A stretch of 64,000 bases of DNA from NCBI GenBank assembly GCA_903908065.1, contig CAIVQO010000060.1, positions 120,552 to 184,551 on the forward strand, in the 5' to 3' direction. Made by a program: the position numbers and the translations under genes. Origin of the DNA: an uncultured beta proteobacterium (GTDB lineage Bacteria > Pseudomonadota > Gammaproteobacteria > Burkholderiales > Rhodocyclaceae). Every line of letters starts with the position of its first letter. Position 1 is the stretch's first letter. Below the pieces are notes generated by a model. That model saw only the letters and a program-made list of their open reading frames with translations. It was not told where the DNA came from and ran no database searches. Below, one piece after another: positions 52,512 to 62,013 of the stretch.

Positions 52512-53995
52512 TGCTTCTTCCGCCGCAGCGCCGGAATACAGGCCGCCGCGGCGATCAATAGCGCCAGCGCGTTGCCCCAGCGCGCGAAGGGTGTCATCCC
52601 GCTGCGACCCTGCGCCTCGACCACCAGCGCCGAGGTGCTGAAGGGCGGCAGCGCGGCGGCGATCGAACCGTCCGGATGCACCATCGCCGTCATGCCGGTG
52701 TTAGTCGCACGCAACATCGTGCGCCCGGTTTCGATGGCGCGCAGGCGGGCGATCTGCAAGTGCTGCGGCTGCGCCAGCGAATCGCCGAACCAGGCGGTGT
52801 TGGAGAGATTGATCAACAGGGTTGCGGCAGGCAGTGCATCGAGAAGTTCCTCGCCGAACAAATCTTCGTAACAGATGTTGGGCGCGATGCGCTGCCCGGC
52901 GATTTCCAGCGGCGCCTGCAGTGCCGGGCCGGCGGTGAAATCTGACATCGGTATCCGGGCGAAGCGGAAGAACCAGGCGAAGCCGGGCGGCGGATATTCG
53001 CCGAAGGGCACCAGGTGGCGCTTGGCATAGGCGCTGACGGCCAACTCCGGTGTGACCGCGACGGCGCCATTGCTGTAGCCGCCGTCGCGGGTGCTGACGG
53101 CAACGCCGACTAGGGCGCTGCCATGGGTGGTCAATCCACGCAGCACCTCACGCGGGACTTCATTGAAATACAGCGGGATCGCGGTTTCCGGCAACACGGT
53201 GAGCGTCGCCGGATGGGCCCGGGCCAAGCCGAGGTAGGTGTCGATCGACAGCGGCAGGCGGCGCGGGTCCCATTTCAGACTCTGCGGCACATTGCCCTGC
53301 AACAGGCTGACCTTGAGCGGTGCGCCCTGCGGCTGGGTCCAGTCCATTGCTCGCAGCAGCGCTCCGCCGGCGAGCAGCAGCAGGATGCCGACCCAGGCCG
53401 CCGGCCGGCGCCAGGCGCGGGCCAGCAGGCCGGCGATCAGGGCGAGGATGAAGCTGACGCCATACACGCCGAGTACCGAGGCCCAGCCGGCGAGCGGGCT
53501 GGGCGGACTTTGCGAATAGCCGATCGACAGCCAGGGAAAGCCGGTGAAAAGGGTGCCGCGCAGCCACTCGGCGATCGCCCAGAGGCCGGCAAACAGCAAG
53601 GCATCGGCAATGGGTCGGCCGACGCCGCCGCTGGAATGGGCGCCGCGGTAACGGCAATACAGGTAGCCGACCAGGGCCGGAAATAGCGCCAGGTAGAGGC
53701 AGAAGGCCAGGGTGGCGGCCGCGGCGGCGGGCGGCGCCATGCCGCCGAATTCGGACAGGCTGACATAGACCCAGGATACGCCGCACAGGAAGAAGCCGGC
53801 GCCCCAGGCCAGCCCCAGCCAGGCCGCAGGGCGCGGGCCAGGTGCGCCCTGCCAGAGCAGGAACAGCCCGCCGAGCGCAAGAGTCGGCGCTGGCCAGACG
53901 GCGAACCATTGGTCGAAGGGCGCGAAGCCGAGGACGCAGAAGGCGCCCAGCGCGGCCGCGGCAAGCGTGGCAAGCGCGGGACGTCCGGCGATCAT
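52499..53995 (-). CDS. lnt: Apolipoprotein N-acyltransferase
   Basis: 498 residues with six to seven N-terminal membrane helices and a C-terminal nitrilase domain. Catalytic Glu in VLPETAIP, Lys in KRHLVPFGEYPP and Cys in PNICYEDLFGE are all present. It adds the third acyl chain to lipoproteins at the inner membrane. Its start overlaps the corC stop (ATGA), the standard corC-lnt order. Confidence 0.95.
   Translation of the reverse strand: MIAGRPALATLAAAALGAFCVLGFAPFDQWFAVWPAPTLALGGLFLLWQGAPGPRPAAWLGLAWGAGFFLCGVSWVYVSLSEFGGMAPPAAAAATLAFCLYLALFPALVGYLYCRYRGAHSSGGVGRPIADALLFAGLWAIAEWLRGTLFTGFPWLSIGYSQSPPSPLAGWASVLGVYGVSFILALIAGLLARAWRRPAAWVGILLLLAGGALLRAMDWTQPQGAPLKVSLLQGNVPQSLKWDPRRLPLSIDTYLGLARAHPATLTVLPETAIPLYFNEVPREVLRGLTTHGSALVGVAVSTRDGGYSNGAVAVTPELAVSAYAKRHLVPFGEYPPPGFAWFFRFARIPMSDFTAGPALQAPLEIAGQRIAPNICYEDLFGEELLDALPAATLLINLSNTAWFGDSLAQPQHLQIARLRAIETGRTMLRATNTGMTAMVHPDGSIAAALPPFSTSALVVEAQGRSGMTPFARWGNALALLIAAAACIPALRRKKHQSL
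53882..53904 (+). repeat. Dispersed 23-bp element, copy h
   Basis: AGTCGGCGC, TGGC, CAG, ACGGCGA, antisense within the first membrane-helix codons of lnt. It is one of two copies inside a coding region. Confidence 0.6.
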
Positions 53996-54846
53996 TCGCT
54001 GCCGGGTTGCGCCGTGGCGAGTGGCAGATCTTTTTGCGGATCGACCAGCAGGGTGTGTACCCGACGGCTGTCGGCGCGCAGCACCTGGATGCGCAGGCCG
54101 CCGACGCTGACGACTTCGTTGCGCTTGGGCAGGCGGCCAAGGTGGTGGATCACCAGGCCGCCGACGGTGTCGAAGTCCTCGTTGGCGAATTGCGTGGCGA
54201 AGGCTTCATTGAAATCGGCGATTTCGGTGACTGCCTTGACCCGGTAACGGCCGGTGTTGTCGCGGACGATGTTGTCCTCGGTCTCGTCGAAGTCGTATTC
54301 GTCCTCGATGTCGCCGACGATCTGCTCCAGCACGTCCTCGATGGTGACCAGGCCGGCGACGCCGCCGTATTCGTCGACCACGATTGCCATGTGGTTGCGC
54401 GAGGCGCGGAATTCGCGCAGCAGGACGTTCAGCCGTTTCGATTCGGGAATGAAGATGGCCGGGCGCAACATGTCGCGCAGGTCGAATTCCTTGCCGGCGA
54501 AATAGCGCAGCAGGTCCTTTGCCAGCAGGATGCCGAGCACGTCATCCTTGCCTTCGCCGACCGCGGGGAAGCGCGAATGGGCGGCGGCGAGTACCACCTC
54601 GACGATCTGCTCCGGGCTGTCGTTGATGTCGACCACGTCCATTTGCGCGCGCGGCACCATGATGTCGCGCACCGCCATGTCGGCCACCCCCAGCGCGCCC
54701 TCGATGATGGACAGGGCATCGGCGTCCATCAGGTGGCGTTCGAAGGCGCTGCGCAGCAGTTCCAGCAGCTGTTCGCGATCCTCGGGTTCGCGCAGCAGCA
54801 GCGCGGACAGGCGTTCGATCAGGCTGGGTCTACTGGCTAGGTCCAT
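53992..54846 (-). CDS. corC: CorC/HlyC-type CBS-domain protein
   Basis: 284 residues: N-terminal acidic helices, two CBS domains (VRDIMVPRAQM; AIVVDEYGGVAGLVTIEDVLEQIVGDI) and the C-terminal CorC_HlyC domain (GGLVIHHLGRLPKRNE). It is linked to magnesium and cobalt efflux, and lies between ybeY and lnt in the usual order. Confidence 0.93.
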   Translation of the reverse strand: MDLASRPSLIERLSALLLREPEDREQLLELLRSAFERHLMDADALSIIEGALGVADMAVRDIMVPRAQMDVVDINDSPEQIVEVVLAAAHSRFPAVGEGKDDVLGILLAKDLLRYFAGKEFDLRDMLRPAIFIPESKRLNVLLREFRASRNHMAIVVDEYGGVAGLVTIEDVLEQIVGDIEDEYDFDETEDNIVRDNTGRYRVKAVTEIADFNEAFATQFANEDFDTVGGLVIHHLGRLPKRNEVVSVGGLRIQVLRADSRRVHTLLVDPQKDLPLATAQPGSE

Positions 54847-54848
54847 GG

Positions 54849-55301
54849 TCAGGTGTAGGGATCGGCATAGCCGAGGGCGGAGAGTATCTTGCGCTCCAGG
54901 GCTTCCATGCGTCTGGCATCGGCACGCGATGTCTCGTGGTCGTGGCCCTGCAAATGCAGCATACCATGCACGACCATGTGGGCGTAGTGGGCTTCCGCTG
55001 TCTTGCCCTGTTCCTGCGCCTCGCGTTCGACCACCTCGCGACACAGCACCAGGTCACCGCAAATCTGCGCGCCGGCTTCGTAGGGGAAGGAGAGCACGTT
55101 GGTGGCGTAGTCCTTGCCCCGGTAGTCGCGGTTGAGTGCCTGGCCTTCGGCGCTGCCGACGAAGCGCACGGCGACCTCGGCCGGCAGCGCGCAACTCGCG
55201 CGCACCCAGCGCCGCACCTGCGGCCGGCTCGGCGCATCGCGGCTGCCCCCGGGGTACTGCACCGAAAGCCTCAGCTCAGGCAGGCGGCGTGCGGCTGTCA
55301 T
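54849..55301 (-). CDS. ybeY: Endoribonuclease YbeY
   Basis: 150 residues with the zinc motif [11 protein letters not shown] and NVLSFP. It is involved in 16S rRNA 3'-end maturation and ribosome quality control. It overlaps phoH by 26 nt. Confidence 0.95.
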   Translation of the reverse strand: MTAARRLPELRLSVQYPGGSRDAPSRPQVRRWVRASCALPAEVAVRFVGSAEGQALNRDYRGKDYATNVLSFPYEAGAQICGDLVLCREVVEREAQEQGKTAEAHYAHMVVHGMLHLQGHDHETSRADARRMEALERKILSALGYADPYT

Positions 55302-56262
55302 TGCCGTGCTTCTCGTAGGCGTCCACGATGCGCGCCACCAGCGGGTGGCGCACCACGTCGCTGGCGTCGAAATCGGTGAAGGCCAGGCCGCGCACGTCCT
55401 TCAGGATGCGGCGCGCTTCGACCAGGCCGGATTTTTGGCCGCGCGGCAGGTCGACCTGGGTGACATCGCCGGTAACCACGGCGCGGGCGCCGATGCCGAT
55501 GCGAGTGAGGAACATTTTCATCTGCTCGGGCGTCGTGTTCTGCGCCTCGTCGAGGATGATGAAGGCGTGGTTCAGGGTGCGGCCGCGCATGTAGGCCAGC
55601 GGCGCGATCTCGATGTTCTGCTTCTCGAACAGTTTGGCCACCTTGTCGAAACCCATCAGGTCGTAGAGCGCGTCATACAGGGGCCTGAGATACGGGTCGA
55701 CCTTTTGCGCCAGGTCGCCGGGCAGGAAGCCAAGGCGTTCGCCGGCCTCGACGGCGGGGCGGGTGAGCACGATGCGGCTGACCTGGTCGCGCTCGAAAGC
55801 ATCCACCGCACAGGCCACGGCGAGGTAGGTTTTGCCGGTGCCGGCCGGGCCGATGCCGAAGGTGATGTCGTGTTCCTGGATCTTGCGCAGGTAGTCGACC
55901 TGGTTAGGCGTGCGCCCGTGCAGATCGCTCTTGCGTGTCTGCAGGCCGGCGCCGGGCGGCCGTGCGCCGGGGCCGGCGATGGCCTTGCGGCCACGCGTGA
56001 TCTCGATCAGGCCGAGCTGGATTTCGTCGATCGACAGCGGCTCGGCGGCCTGCGCATAGAAGTGCTGCAGCGCTGCAGCGGCCAGCCGGGACTGCGCGGT
56101 GTCGCCGCTGATGCGGCAATGCGGGCCGCGCCGGCTGATGACGACATCGAAGGCGGCCTCGATCTGGCGCAGGTTTTCGTCCAGCGCGCCGCAAAGGTTC
56201 TGCAGGCGCCCGTTATCTAGCGGGGCAAGGGCAAGGGCGAGGGGCTTGGCTTTTGCGGACAC
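55276..56262 (-). CDS. phoH: PhoH-like ATPase YbeZ
   Basis: 328 residues with Walker [12 protein letters not shown], Walker [18 protein letters not shown] and the ALTRP-like [20 protein letters not shown] segment. It starts at a GTG. It is a partner of YbeY in rRNA processing and belongs to the miaB-phoH-ybeY-corC-lnt operon. Confidence 0.94.
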   Translation of the reverse strand: MSAKAKPLALALAPLDNGRLQNLCGALDENLRQIEAAFDVVISRRGPHCRISGDTAQSRLAAAALQHFYAQAAEPLSIDEIQLGLIEITRGRKAIAGPGARPPGAGLQTRKSDLHGRTPNQVDYLRKIQEHDITFGIGPAGTGKTYLAVACAVDAFERDQVSRIVLTRPAVEAGERLGFLPGDLAQKVDPYLRPLYDALYDLMGFDKVAKLFEKQNIEIAPLAYMRGRTLNHAFIILDEAQNTTPEQMKMFLTRIGIGARAVVTGDVTQVDLPRGQKSGLVEARRILKDVRGLAFTDFDASDVVRHPLVARIVDAYEKHGNDSRTPPA

Positions 56263-56276
56263 CGGGTCAGTATGCC

Positions 56277-57611
56277 TCAGGACTCGGCGAGCGGAATCTC
56301 GCCGCGCAGGCTGTGCGGCAGGGCGGCGGAAATGTTGACGTCGATGAAATGGCCGATAAGGCGTTCGTGACCGGCGAAGTTAACCACGCGATTGTTGTCG
56401 GTGCGGCCGGCCAGCTCCCGGGCATCCTTGCGCGCGTGGCCCTCGACCAGCACGCGCTGGAAACTGCCTACCATGCCCTGGCTGATGGCGTAGGCCTGGC
56501 CTTCCACCTGCTTCTGCAGGCGCATCAGGCGCTCGACTTTCAGTTCTGCCGGCGTCTCATCCGCCATGTCGGCGGCCGGCGTGCCGGGGCGCGGGCTGTA
56601 GATGAAAAAGAAGCTGTTGTCGAAGTTCAGCGCCTCGGCCAGGCGCAGCGTCTTTTCGAAGTCCTCCGCCGTCTCGCCGGGGAAGCCGACGATGAAGTCG
56701 GACGACAGCGAGATGTCTGGCCGTGCGGCGCGCAGCTTTTTCACCAGCGACTTGTATTCAAGCACGGTGTAGCCGCGCTTCATCGCGGCCAGGATGCGGT
56801 CGGAACCCGACTGCACCGGCAGGTGCAGGTGCGAAACGAGCTTCGGCAGCTCGCGGTAGACGTCGATCAGGCGTTGCGACAGTTCGCGCGGATGCGAGGT
56901 GGTGTAGCGGATGCGCTCGATGCCGGGCATGGCGGCCACCGCTTCGAGCAGGAAGGCGAGGTCCGCGCTGTCGCCGTCATCCATTTCGCCGCGCCAGGCA
57001 TTGACGTTCTGCCCCAGCAGGGTGACTTCGCGCACGCCGCGCGCCGCGAGCCCTTCGATCTCGGCGAGCACGTCGGCCAGCGGGCGCGAGACTTCCTCGC
57101 CGCGGGTGTAGGGCACGACGCAGAAGCTGCAATACTTGGAGCAGCCCTCCATGATCGAAACGAAGGCGGAACTGCCGGTCACCGTGGCCGGCGGCAGGGC
57201 GTCGAACTTTTCGATCTCGGGGAAACTTGTGTCAACCTGCGCCTTGCCGCTGGCAATGCGCCGGGCAATCATTTGCGGCAGGCGGTGCAGGGTCTGCGGA
57301 CCGAAAACGAGGTCGACGTAGGGTGCGCGACGGACGATGGCCTCGCCTTCCTGGCTGGCGACGCAGCCGCCGACGCCGATCACCAGCCCGGGCTTCGCCT
57401 GCTTCAGGTGGCGCACGCGGCCTAGGTCGTGGAACACCTTCTCCTGCGCCTTCTCGCGGACCGAGCAGGTATTGAACAGGATGATGTCGGCTTCCTCGGG
57501 GTTCTCGGTTTTCACCGCACCATCGCTGCCGGCCAGTACGTCGGCCATCTTGTCCGAGTCATACTCGTTCATCTGGCAGCCGAAGGTGCGGATGAAGACT
57601 TTTTTGGCCAT
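56277..57611 (-). CDS. miaB: tRNA-2-methylthio-N6-dimethylallyladenosine synthase
   Basis: 444-residue radical-SAM methylthiotransferase. The N-terminal cluster cysteines lie in TFGCQMN, NTCSVRE and GGCVAS. The radical-SAM motif [15 protein letters not shown] and a C-terminal TRAM domain are present. It methylthiolates A37 of tRNAs. It is first of the operon, divergent from queC. Confidence 0.96.
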   Translation of the reverse strand: MAKKVFIRTFGCQMNEYDSDKMADVLAGSDGAVKTENPEEADIILFNTCSVREKAQEKVFHDLGRVRHLKQAKPGLVIGVGGCVASQEGEAIVRRAPYVDLVFGPQTLHRLPQMIARRIASGKAQVDTSFPEIEKFDALPPATVTGSSAFVSIMEGCSKYCSFCVVPYTRGEEVSRPLADVLAEIEGLAARGVREVTLLGQNVNAWRGEMDDGDSADLAFLLEAVAAMPGIERIRYTTSHPRELSQRLIDVYRELPKLVSHLHLPVQSGSDRILAAMKRGYTVLEYKSLVKKLRAARPDISLSSDFIVGFPGETAEDFEKTLRLAEALNFDNSFFFIYSPRPGTPAADMADETPAELKVERLMRLQKQVEGQAYAISQGMVGSFQRVLVEGHARKDARELAGRTDNNRVVNFAGHERLIGHFIDVNISAALPHSLRGEIPLAES

Positions 57612-57674
57612 TGGTGCGGGACAAGCGTTGGGGAAGGGCGGATTATACGGCGCGCTTTTGCTACCATCCGGCGC

Positions 57675-58358
57675 ATGAAACCCGCAGTAGTCCTGCTTTC
57701 CGGCGGCCTCGATTCCGCCACCGTACTGGCCCTTGCCCGTGAGCAGGGCTTTGCCTGCCATTGCCTGTCGCTCGACTACGGCCAGCGCCATGGCGCCGAG
57801 CTGAATGCGGCGGCGCGCGTCGCCGGCGCGCTTGGCGCTGCGGCGCATCGCGTGCTGAAGCTCGACCTGGGGCAACTGGGCGGCTCGGCGCTCACCGACA
57901 GTTCGATCGCGGTGCCGACCAGCGGCGTCCAGCCTGGCATACCGGTCACTTACGTGCCGGCGCGCAACACCATCATGCTGTCGCTGGCCCTGGCCTGGGC
58001 CGAGGTGCTGGGCGCGCAGGACATCTTCGTCGGCGTCAATGCGGTCGATTATTCGGGCTATCCGGATTGCCGGCCCGAGTTCGTGCGCGCTTTCGAGGCG
58101 CTGGCCAACCTGGCGACCAAGGCGGCGGTCGAGGGCAAGCCGTTGCGCATCCATGCACCGCTGATCGACTTGAGCAAGGCGCAGATCATTGCCCAAGGGC
58201 GGCGGCTGGGCGTCGATTACGGGCTGACGGTGTCCTGCTACCAGGCCGATGCCGATGGCCGTGCCTGTGGCCTCTGCGATTCCTGTCGCCTGCGCCGCGA
58301 GGGCTTTGCCGCGGCCGCGAGCCCGGACCCGACGCGATATTGTTTAGATCTGACATAG
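57675..58358 (+). CDS. queC: 7-cyano-7-deazaguanine synthase
   Basis: 227 residues: ATP-pyrophosphatase loop [23 protein letters not shown] and the zinc cysteines C...[10 protein letters not shown] near the end. It makes preQ0 in queuosine synthesis. Confidence 0.95.
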   Translation: MKPAVVLLSGGLDSATVLALAREQGFACHCLSLDYGQRHGAELNAAARVAGALGAAAHRVLKLDLGQLGGSALTDSSIAVPTSGVQPGIPVTYVPARNTIMLSLALAWAEVLGAQDIFVGVNAVDYSGYPDCRPEFVRAFEALANLATKAAVEGKPLRIHAPLIDLSKAQIIAQGRRLGVDYGLTVSCYQADADGRACGLCDSCRLRREGFAAAASPDPTRYCLDLT

Positions 58359-58529
58359 ACCACGGTTATTTTCCGAACGATGGAATGAATCGAGCGCGGT
58401 CGTGCTTTGAAGGACAATCGCGCGTTTTCGAGAATCGTGATTCCCGGCGGCGCGGGCGATGGTTTTCTGCCCAGCGCAGGGCCGTCGACGGCGGAGGGCC
58501 GGAGGAATCCGCCGGAGGGGGAGCAGGCC

Positions 58530-59648
58530 ATGCCTGAAGAGTTGCTCGGGATATACAAATCGGTTGTCTGGTGGGGTTTCGGCCTCGGCTTCGTGTTCGG
58601 CTTCTTCGCCAACAAGACCAACTTCTGCACCATGGGTGCGGTGTCGGACTTGGTCAATATGGGCGACTGGGGCCGTATGCGCGCCTGGTTGCTGGCGATT
58701 GCGGTGGCCATCATCGGCACCAATGTCCTGGCCTGGAACGGCAACATCAATCTTGCCAACACCATATATACGGGACAGAACGTGCCCTGGCTGGCGCATG
58801 TGGTGGGCGGCCTGGTTTTTGGCGTCGGCATGACCCTCGCGTCGGGCTGCGGCAACAAGACCCTGGTGCGCGTGGGCGGCGGCAACCTCAAGGCGGTGGT
58901 GGTCTTCATCTACATGGCCTATTCCGCAAACGTTACCCTGCGAGGCATCTTTGCCGTGCCACGCACCGAGTGGCTGCAAACGCCGGCGACCACCCTCAAC
59001 CTCTCGACCCACCAGACCCTGCCCCACCTGCTGCACGAGTCGCTGGGCATGAGCCTGGGCAATGCGGAACTGGTGCTCGCCCTGCTGGTTGCCGGCGCCT
59101 TGATGGCCTTTGTCTTCTTCAACAAGGAGTTCTGGGAGAACAAGGACAACCTGCTGGCCGGCATCGTGCTGGGCGCGGTGGTGGTGGCCGGCTGGTACGT
59201 GACCGGCAAGATCGGCTGGACCGAAAACCCCGAAACCCTGACCGAAATGGCAGTGGGTACGAATTCGAAGCTTGCGGAATCGATGTCCTTCATCGCGCCC
59301 GCCGGCTATACCCTCGAGTTGTGGTCGCTATGGACCGATAAGGGCACCCTGGTTACCTGGGGCATCGCCACGGTGTTCGGCGTCGGCGTCGGTTCCTTCC
59401 TTTACGCGATCGCCACCAAGGCCTTCCGCTGGGAACACTTCGTGTCCGCGCAGGACATGTTCCGCCACATCATCGGCGGCGTGCTGATGGGCTTTGGCGG
59501 AGTTACCGCCATGGGTTGTACCGTCGGCCAGGGCATTACCGGCTTCTCCACGCTGTCGATCGGCGCCATCATCACTTTCGTCGCCATCGTCGTCGGCTCC
59601 GCCGCAACGATGAAATACGAATATTGGCGGATGATGCGGGAAGCTTGA
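58530..59648 (+). CDS. YeeE/YedE (TsuA)-type sulfur-compound transporter
   Basis: 372-residue membrane protein with about 9-10 helices and the conserved cysteines of the family in NFCTMGA, SGCGNK and MGCTVGQG. These line the thiosulfate path in TsuA. It starts at the ATG at 58530. No TusA-like gene is adjacent. It probably imports thiosulfate or a related sulfur compound, in keeping with the rhodaneses and FccB elsewhere in the window. Confidence 0.82.
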   Translation: MPEELLGIYKSVVWWGFGLGFVFGFFANKTNFCTMGAVSDLVNMGDWGRMRAWLLAIAVAIIGTNVLAWNGNINLANTIYTGQNVPWLAHVVGGLVFGVGMTLASGCGNKTLVRVGGGNLKAVVVFIYMAYSANVTLRGIFAVPRTEWLQTPATTLNLSTHQTLPHLLHESLGMSLGNAELVLALLVAGALMAFVFFNKEFWENKDNLLAGIVLGAVVVAGWYVTGKIGWTENPETLTEMAVGTNSKLAESMSFIAPAGYTLELWSLWTDKGTLVTWGIATVFGVGVGSFLYAIATKAFRWEHFVSAQDMFRHIIGGVLMGFGGVTAMGCTVGQGITGFSTLSIGAIITFVAIVVGSAATMKYEYWRMMREA

Positions 59649-59871
59649 CCACATTCTGGCCAAGGTTTATCCGGCCATAGAAAAAAACCCCAGCAAAGGT
59701 GGGCGCATTCAGTGATGATTGCGCCCGCAACGGATTTTGCCGTGCCGACAACGTATCGGCGCAAAGGCATTTGCAGGGAGGAATGAATCGAATCGCCGTT
59801 TCGCCGGCGCCGACTCCTGGCCTCCACCTGGTTCAGTTCAATTCCATTGATTCGATTACTTGGAGGCAACA
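59649..59871. other. Leader of the methionine-rich protein gene (no gene)
   Basis: The stretch has an inverted repeat GGGCGCA/TGCGCCC (59701-59726, 12-nt loop), the dispersed 23-bp element on the minus strand (59793-59815) and a TGGAGG ribosome site. I see no clear -35/-10 promoter. Confidence 0.45.
59793..59815 (-). repeat. Dispersed 23-bp element, copy g
   Basis: Minus strand: AGTCGGCGC, CGGC, GAA, ACGGCGA, about 57 bp before the start of the methionine-rich repeat protein. Confidence 0.7.
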
Positions 59872-61194
59872 ATGCAATTCCGTAAATCCCTGATGGCCGC
59901 CGCCGTGGCGGTGATGTTGCAGGCGCCGCTGGTCGGCATGGCCCAGACTGCGCCGCAAATGCCGGCGATGGGCGACTGGAGCAAGGGCATGGGCGACTGG
60001 ATGACCGCCATGACCAATCCGCAGATGATGAATTCGATGATGGGCATGATGGACCCCAAGGTGATGACGCCCTGGATGACCGCCATGACCGACCCGAAGA
60101 TGATGGCCTCGATGATGCAGATGATGGATCCCAAGGTCATCACGCCCTGGATCAACAGCATGACCGACCCGAAGCTGATGAACAGCATGATCGCCATGGC
60201 CGATCCCAAGGTTTGGACGCCCTGGATCAAGACCATGAGCGATCCCAAGTTCATGAACGCCATGATCGCCATGGGCGACCCGAAGATGTGGACCCCCTTC
60301 ATCACCGCCATGACTGATCCGAAGATGATGAACTCGATGATGTCGGTGGTCGATCCCAAGGTGTGGACGCCCTTCATCACCTCGATGACCGATCCCAAGT
60401 TCATGAATTCGATGATGGGCATGGTCGAGCCGAAGGTATGGATGCCCTTCGTCACCGCCATGACCGATCCCAAGATGATGTCGAGCATGACGGCGATGAT
60501 GGATCCCAAGGTGATGGGCCCCTGGATGTCGGCGATGACCGATCCGAAGCTGATGAACGCCATGCTGGCGATGGCCGATCCCAAGGTGATGACGCCGTGG
60601 ATGAACGCCATGCTTGATCCGAAGATGATGGATTCGATGATCAAGATGATGGATCCCGCGATCATGACGCCGTGGATGACGGCGATGACCGACCCGAAGA
60701 TGATGAACGCCATGATGGGCGTGATGGATCCGAAGATGTGGACTCCGTTCATGGTCGCCATGACCGATCCGAAGCTGATGAACAGCATGATGCAGATGGC
60801 GTCTCCGGAAATGATGAATCAATGGACCGGGATGATGACCAATCCGCAGATGATGGACGCCATGATGAAGATGATGAACCCGGCGCTCATGGTGCAGATG
60901 ATGAACGCCATGTCGGTGGCCATGACCGCGATGCCGAAAATGGCGACCGACATGAACAAGTCGATGGCGGGCGGCGCCAAGGCGGCCGGCAAGGCGGCCA
61001 CGGGGGCGGCCAAGTCCGGCGCCAAGCTTGCGGGCGATGCCGCCAAGGCGGGTGCCAAGGCCGGCGGTACGGCGGCCAAGAGCGGCGCCAAAGCAGCAGG
61101 CGATGCAGCGCAATCGGGCGCCAAGGCGGCTGAAGTAGGCGCCAAGGCCGGTGCCGATACTGCCGCGAAGGCAGCCGACGCGACCAAGAAGTAA
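59872..61194 (+). CDS. Secreted methionine-rich 25-residue-repeat protein with Lys/Ala tail
   Basis: 440 residues. A signal peptide (1-25) is followed from residue 47 by eleven units of 25 residues plus a partial twelfth. The repeat pattern is M-T-D-P-K-x-M-x-S/A-M-x-x-M-x-D-P-K-V-x-T-P-W/F with two to three further residues. About a third of each unit is methionine and there is no cysteine. Residues about 365-440 are Ala/Gly/Lys with a repeating GAKA(A/G)G pattern, like histone H1-like or phasin-type tails. I know no named family. Soft-metal (copper, silver) binding or oxidant scavenging by methionine is a reasonable guess, no more. A DUF302 gene follows 84 nt later. Confidence 0.8.
   Translation: MQFRKSLMAAAVAVMLQAPLVGMAQTAPQMPAMGDWSKGMGDWMTAMTNPQMMNSMMGMMDPKVMTPWMTAMTDPKMMASMMQMMDPKVITPWINSMTDPKLMNSMIAMADPKVWTPWIKTMSDPKFMNAMIAMGDPKMWTPFITAMTDPKMMNSMMSVVDPKVWTPFITSMTDPKFMNSMMGMVEPKVWMPFVTAMTDPKMMSSMTAMMDPKVMGPWMSAMTDPKLMNAMLAMADPKVMTPWMNAMLDPKMMDSMIKMMDPAIMTPWMTAMTDPKMMNAMMGVMDPKMWTPFMVAMTDPKLMNSMMQMASPEMMNQWTGMMTNPQMMDAMMKMMNPALMVQMMNAMSVAMTAMPKMATDMNKSMAGGAKAAGKAATGAAKSGAKLAGDAAKAGAKAGGTAAKSGAKAAGDAAQSGAKAAEVGAKAGADTAAKAADATKK
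60010..60909 (+). repeat. 75-bp tandem repeats coding for the Met-rich units
   Basis: About twelve consecutive 75-bp units in frame, diverged at the DNA level but with fixed period. The first begins at 60010 and the last full one ends at 60834. There are no spacers, so it is not a CRISPR array. Confidence 0.85.
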
Positions 61195-61204
61195 ATTGCA
61201 GCGT

Positions 61205-61220
61205 CGCCTCGGTCGAGGCG
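61205..61220 (+). terminator. Short GC hairpin after the Met-rich gene
   Basis: CGCCTCG and CGAGGCG form a 7-bp stem with a 2-nt centre. No T-run follows; possibly a weak terminator or attenuator before the DUF302 gene. Confidence 0.4.
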
Positions 61221-61278
61221 CGGGCGGGAGGGGGCGGGATCACGGCCCTCTCCCCTAAACGATTGCGGAGGAAGTTTC

Positions 61279-61995
61279 ATGTCCAGGAACGTCGCCAGCC
61301 GGATTGCGGCTGTGCTGCTGCTGTCAGCGTTGTGCCTCCCGGTGAACGCCGCCGACGATGGCGTCAAGCGCGATGCCAAGCCGAGCCAGTTGCCGTCGCA
61401 AAACCTGCAGGGCATGCCCTTGCCCTTCAATATCCAGTTGCCGCCGACGCGGCCCAAGGAAGATCAGGTTCCCAACACGGTAACGCCTTCGATCAGCCCG
61501 GAGGCAAGGGCCAATTTCGTTGCCTCGATGATGGCCATCAATCCGTTTTCGCTGCGCGACATGATCGCCATGATGGTGGTCAAGTACCCGGCCAAGGAGG
61601 GGCTCAAGTTCGACGACGTGGTCGAGGCAATGAAGCTCAAGGCCAACGAGATTAACTTCAAGTTTGTCGGCCACAATCCCCTGTGGAAGGACATCATTGC
61701 CATCACCGGCAAGACCGATACGCCGCGGGTCGAGTTCTTCAGCTTTTGCGATGCCGTCGTGGCGCGGCAGATCCTCGATCTGAGCCTCGAATTCGCCGCC
61801 TTCCTGCCCTGTCGCGTGGCGGTGGTGGAGGATGCCCACAAGAAGATCTGGCTGATGACCCTGGACTGGGACGTGCGTTGGCTGGACGCAAGCAAGAATC
61901 CGAACACCATGTCCCCGGAACTTCGCGACAAGGCGATCCTGGTGCGCGATGCGATCGACAAGATCATGCGCGCAGGTGCCTCGGGCGATTTCTGA
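61279..61995 (+). CDS. Exported DUF302-domain protein
   Basis: 238 residues with a signal peptide and, from about residue 110, a DUF302 domain: KFVGHNPLWKDI, TPRVEFFSFCDA, FLPCRVAVVED and KKIWLMTLDWDV. The two cysteines (FCD, PCR) are typical of this group. Function is not established; such proteins occur in sulfur-oxidising bacteria. An adjacent start and similar codon use suggest it works with the methionine-rich protein. Confidence 0.75.
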   Translation: MSRNVASRIAAVLLLSALCLPVNAADDGVKRDAKPSQLPSQNLQGMPLPFNIQLPPTRPKEDQVPNTVTPSISPEARANFVASMMAINPFSLRDMIAMMVVKYPAKEGLKFDDVVEAMKLKANEINFKFVGHNPLWKDIIAITGKTDTPRVEFFSFCDAVVARQILDLSLEFAAFLPCRVAVVEDAHKKIWLMTLDWDVRWLDASKNPNTMSPELRDKAILVRDAIDKIMRAGASGDF

Positions 61996-62013
61996 ATCCC
62001 TGCGTCGGCTGAC

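Noticed and set aside
60010..60909. Regular 75-bp periodicity that could be mistaken for a CRISPR array
   Set aside because: The repeats are contiguous, in frame, lack spacers and encode the 25-residue protein units.
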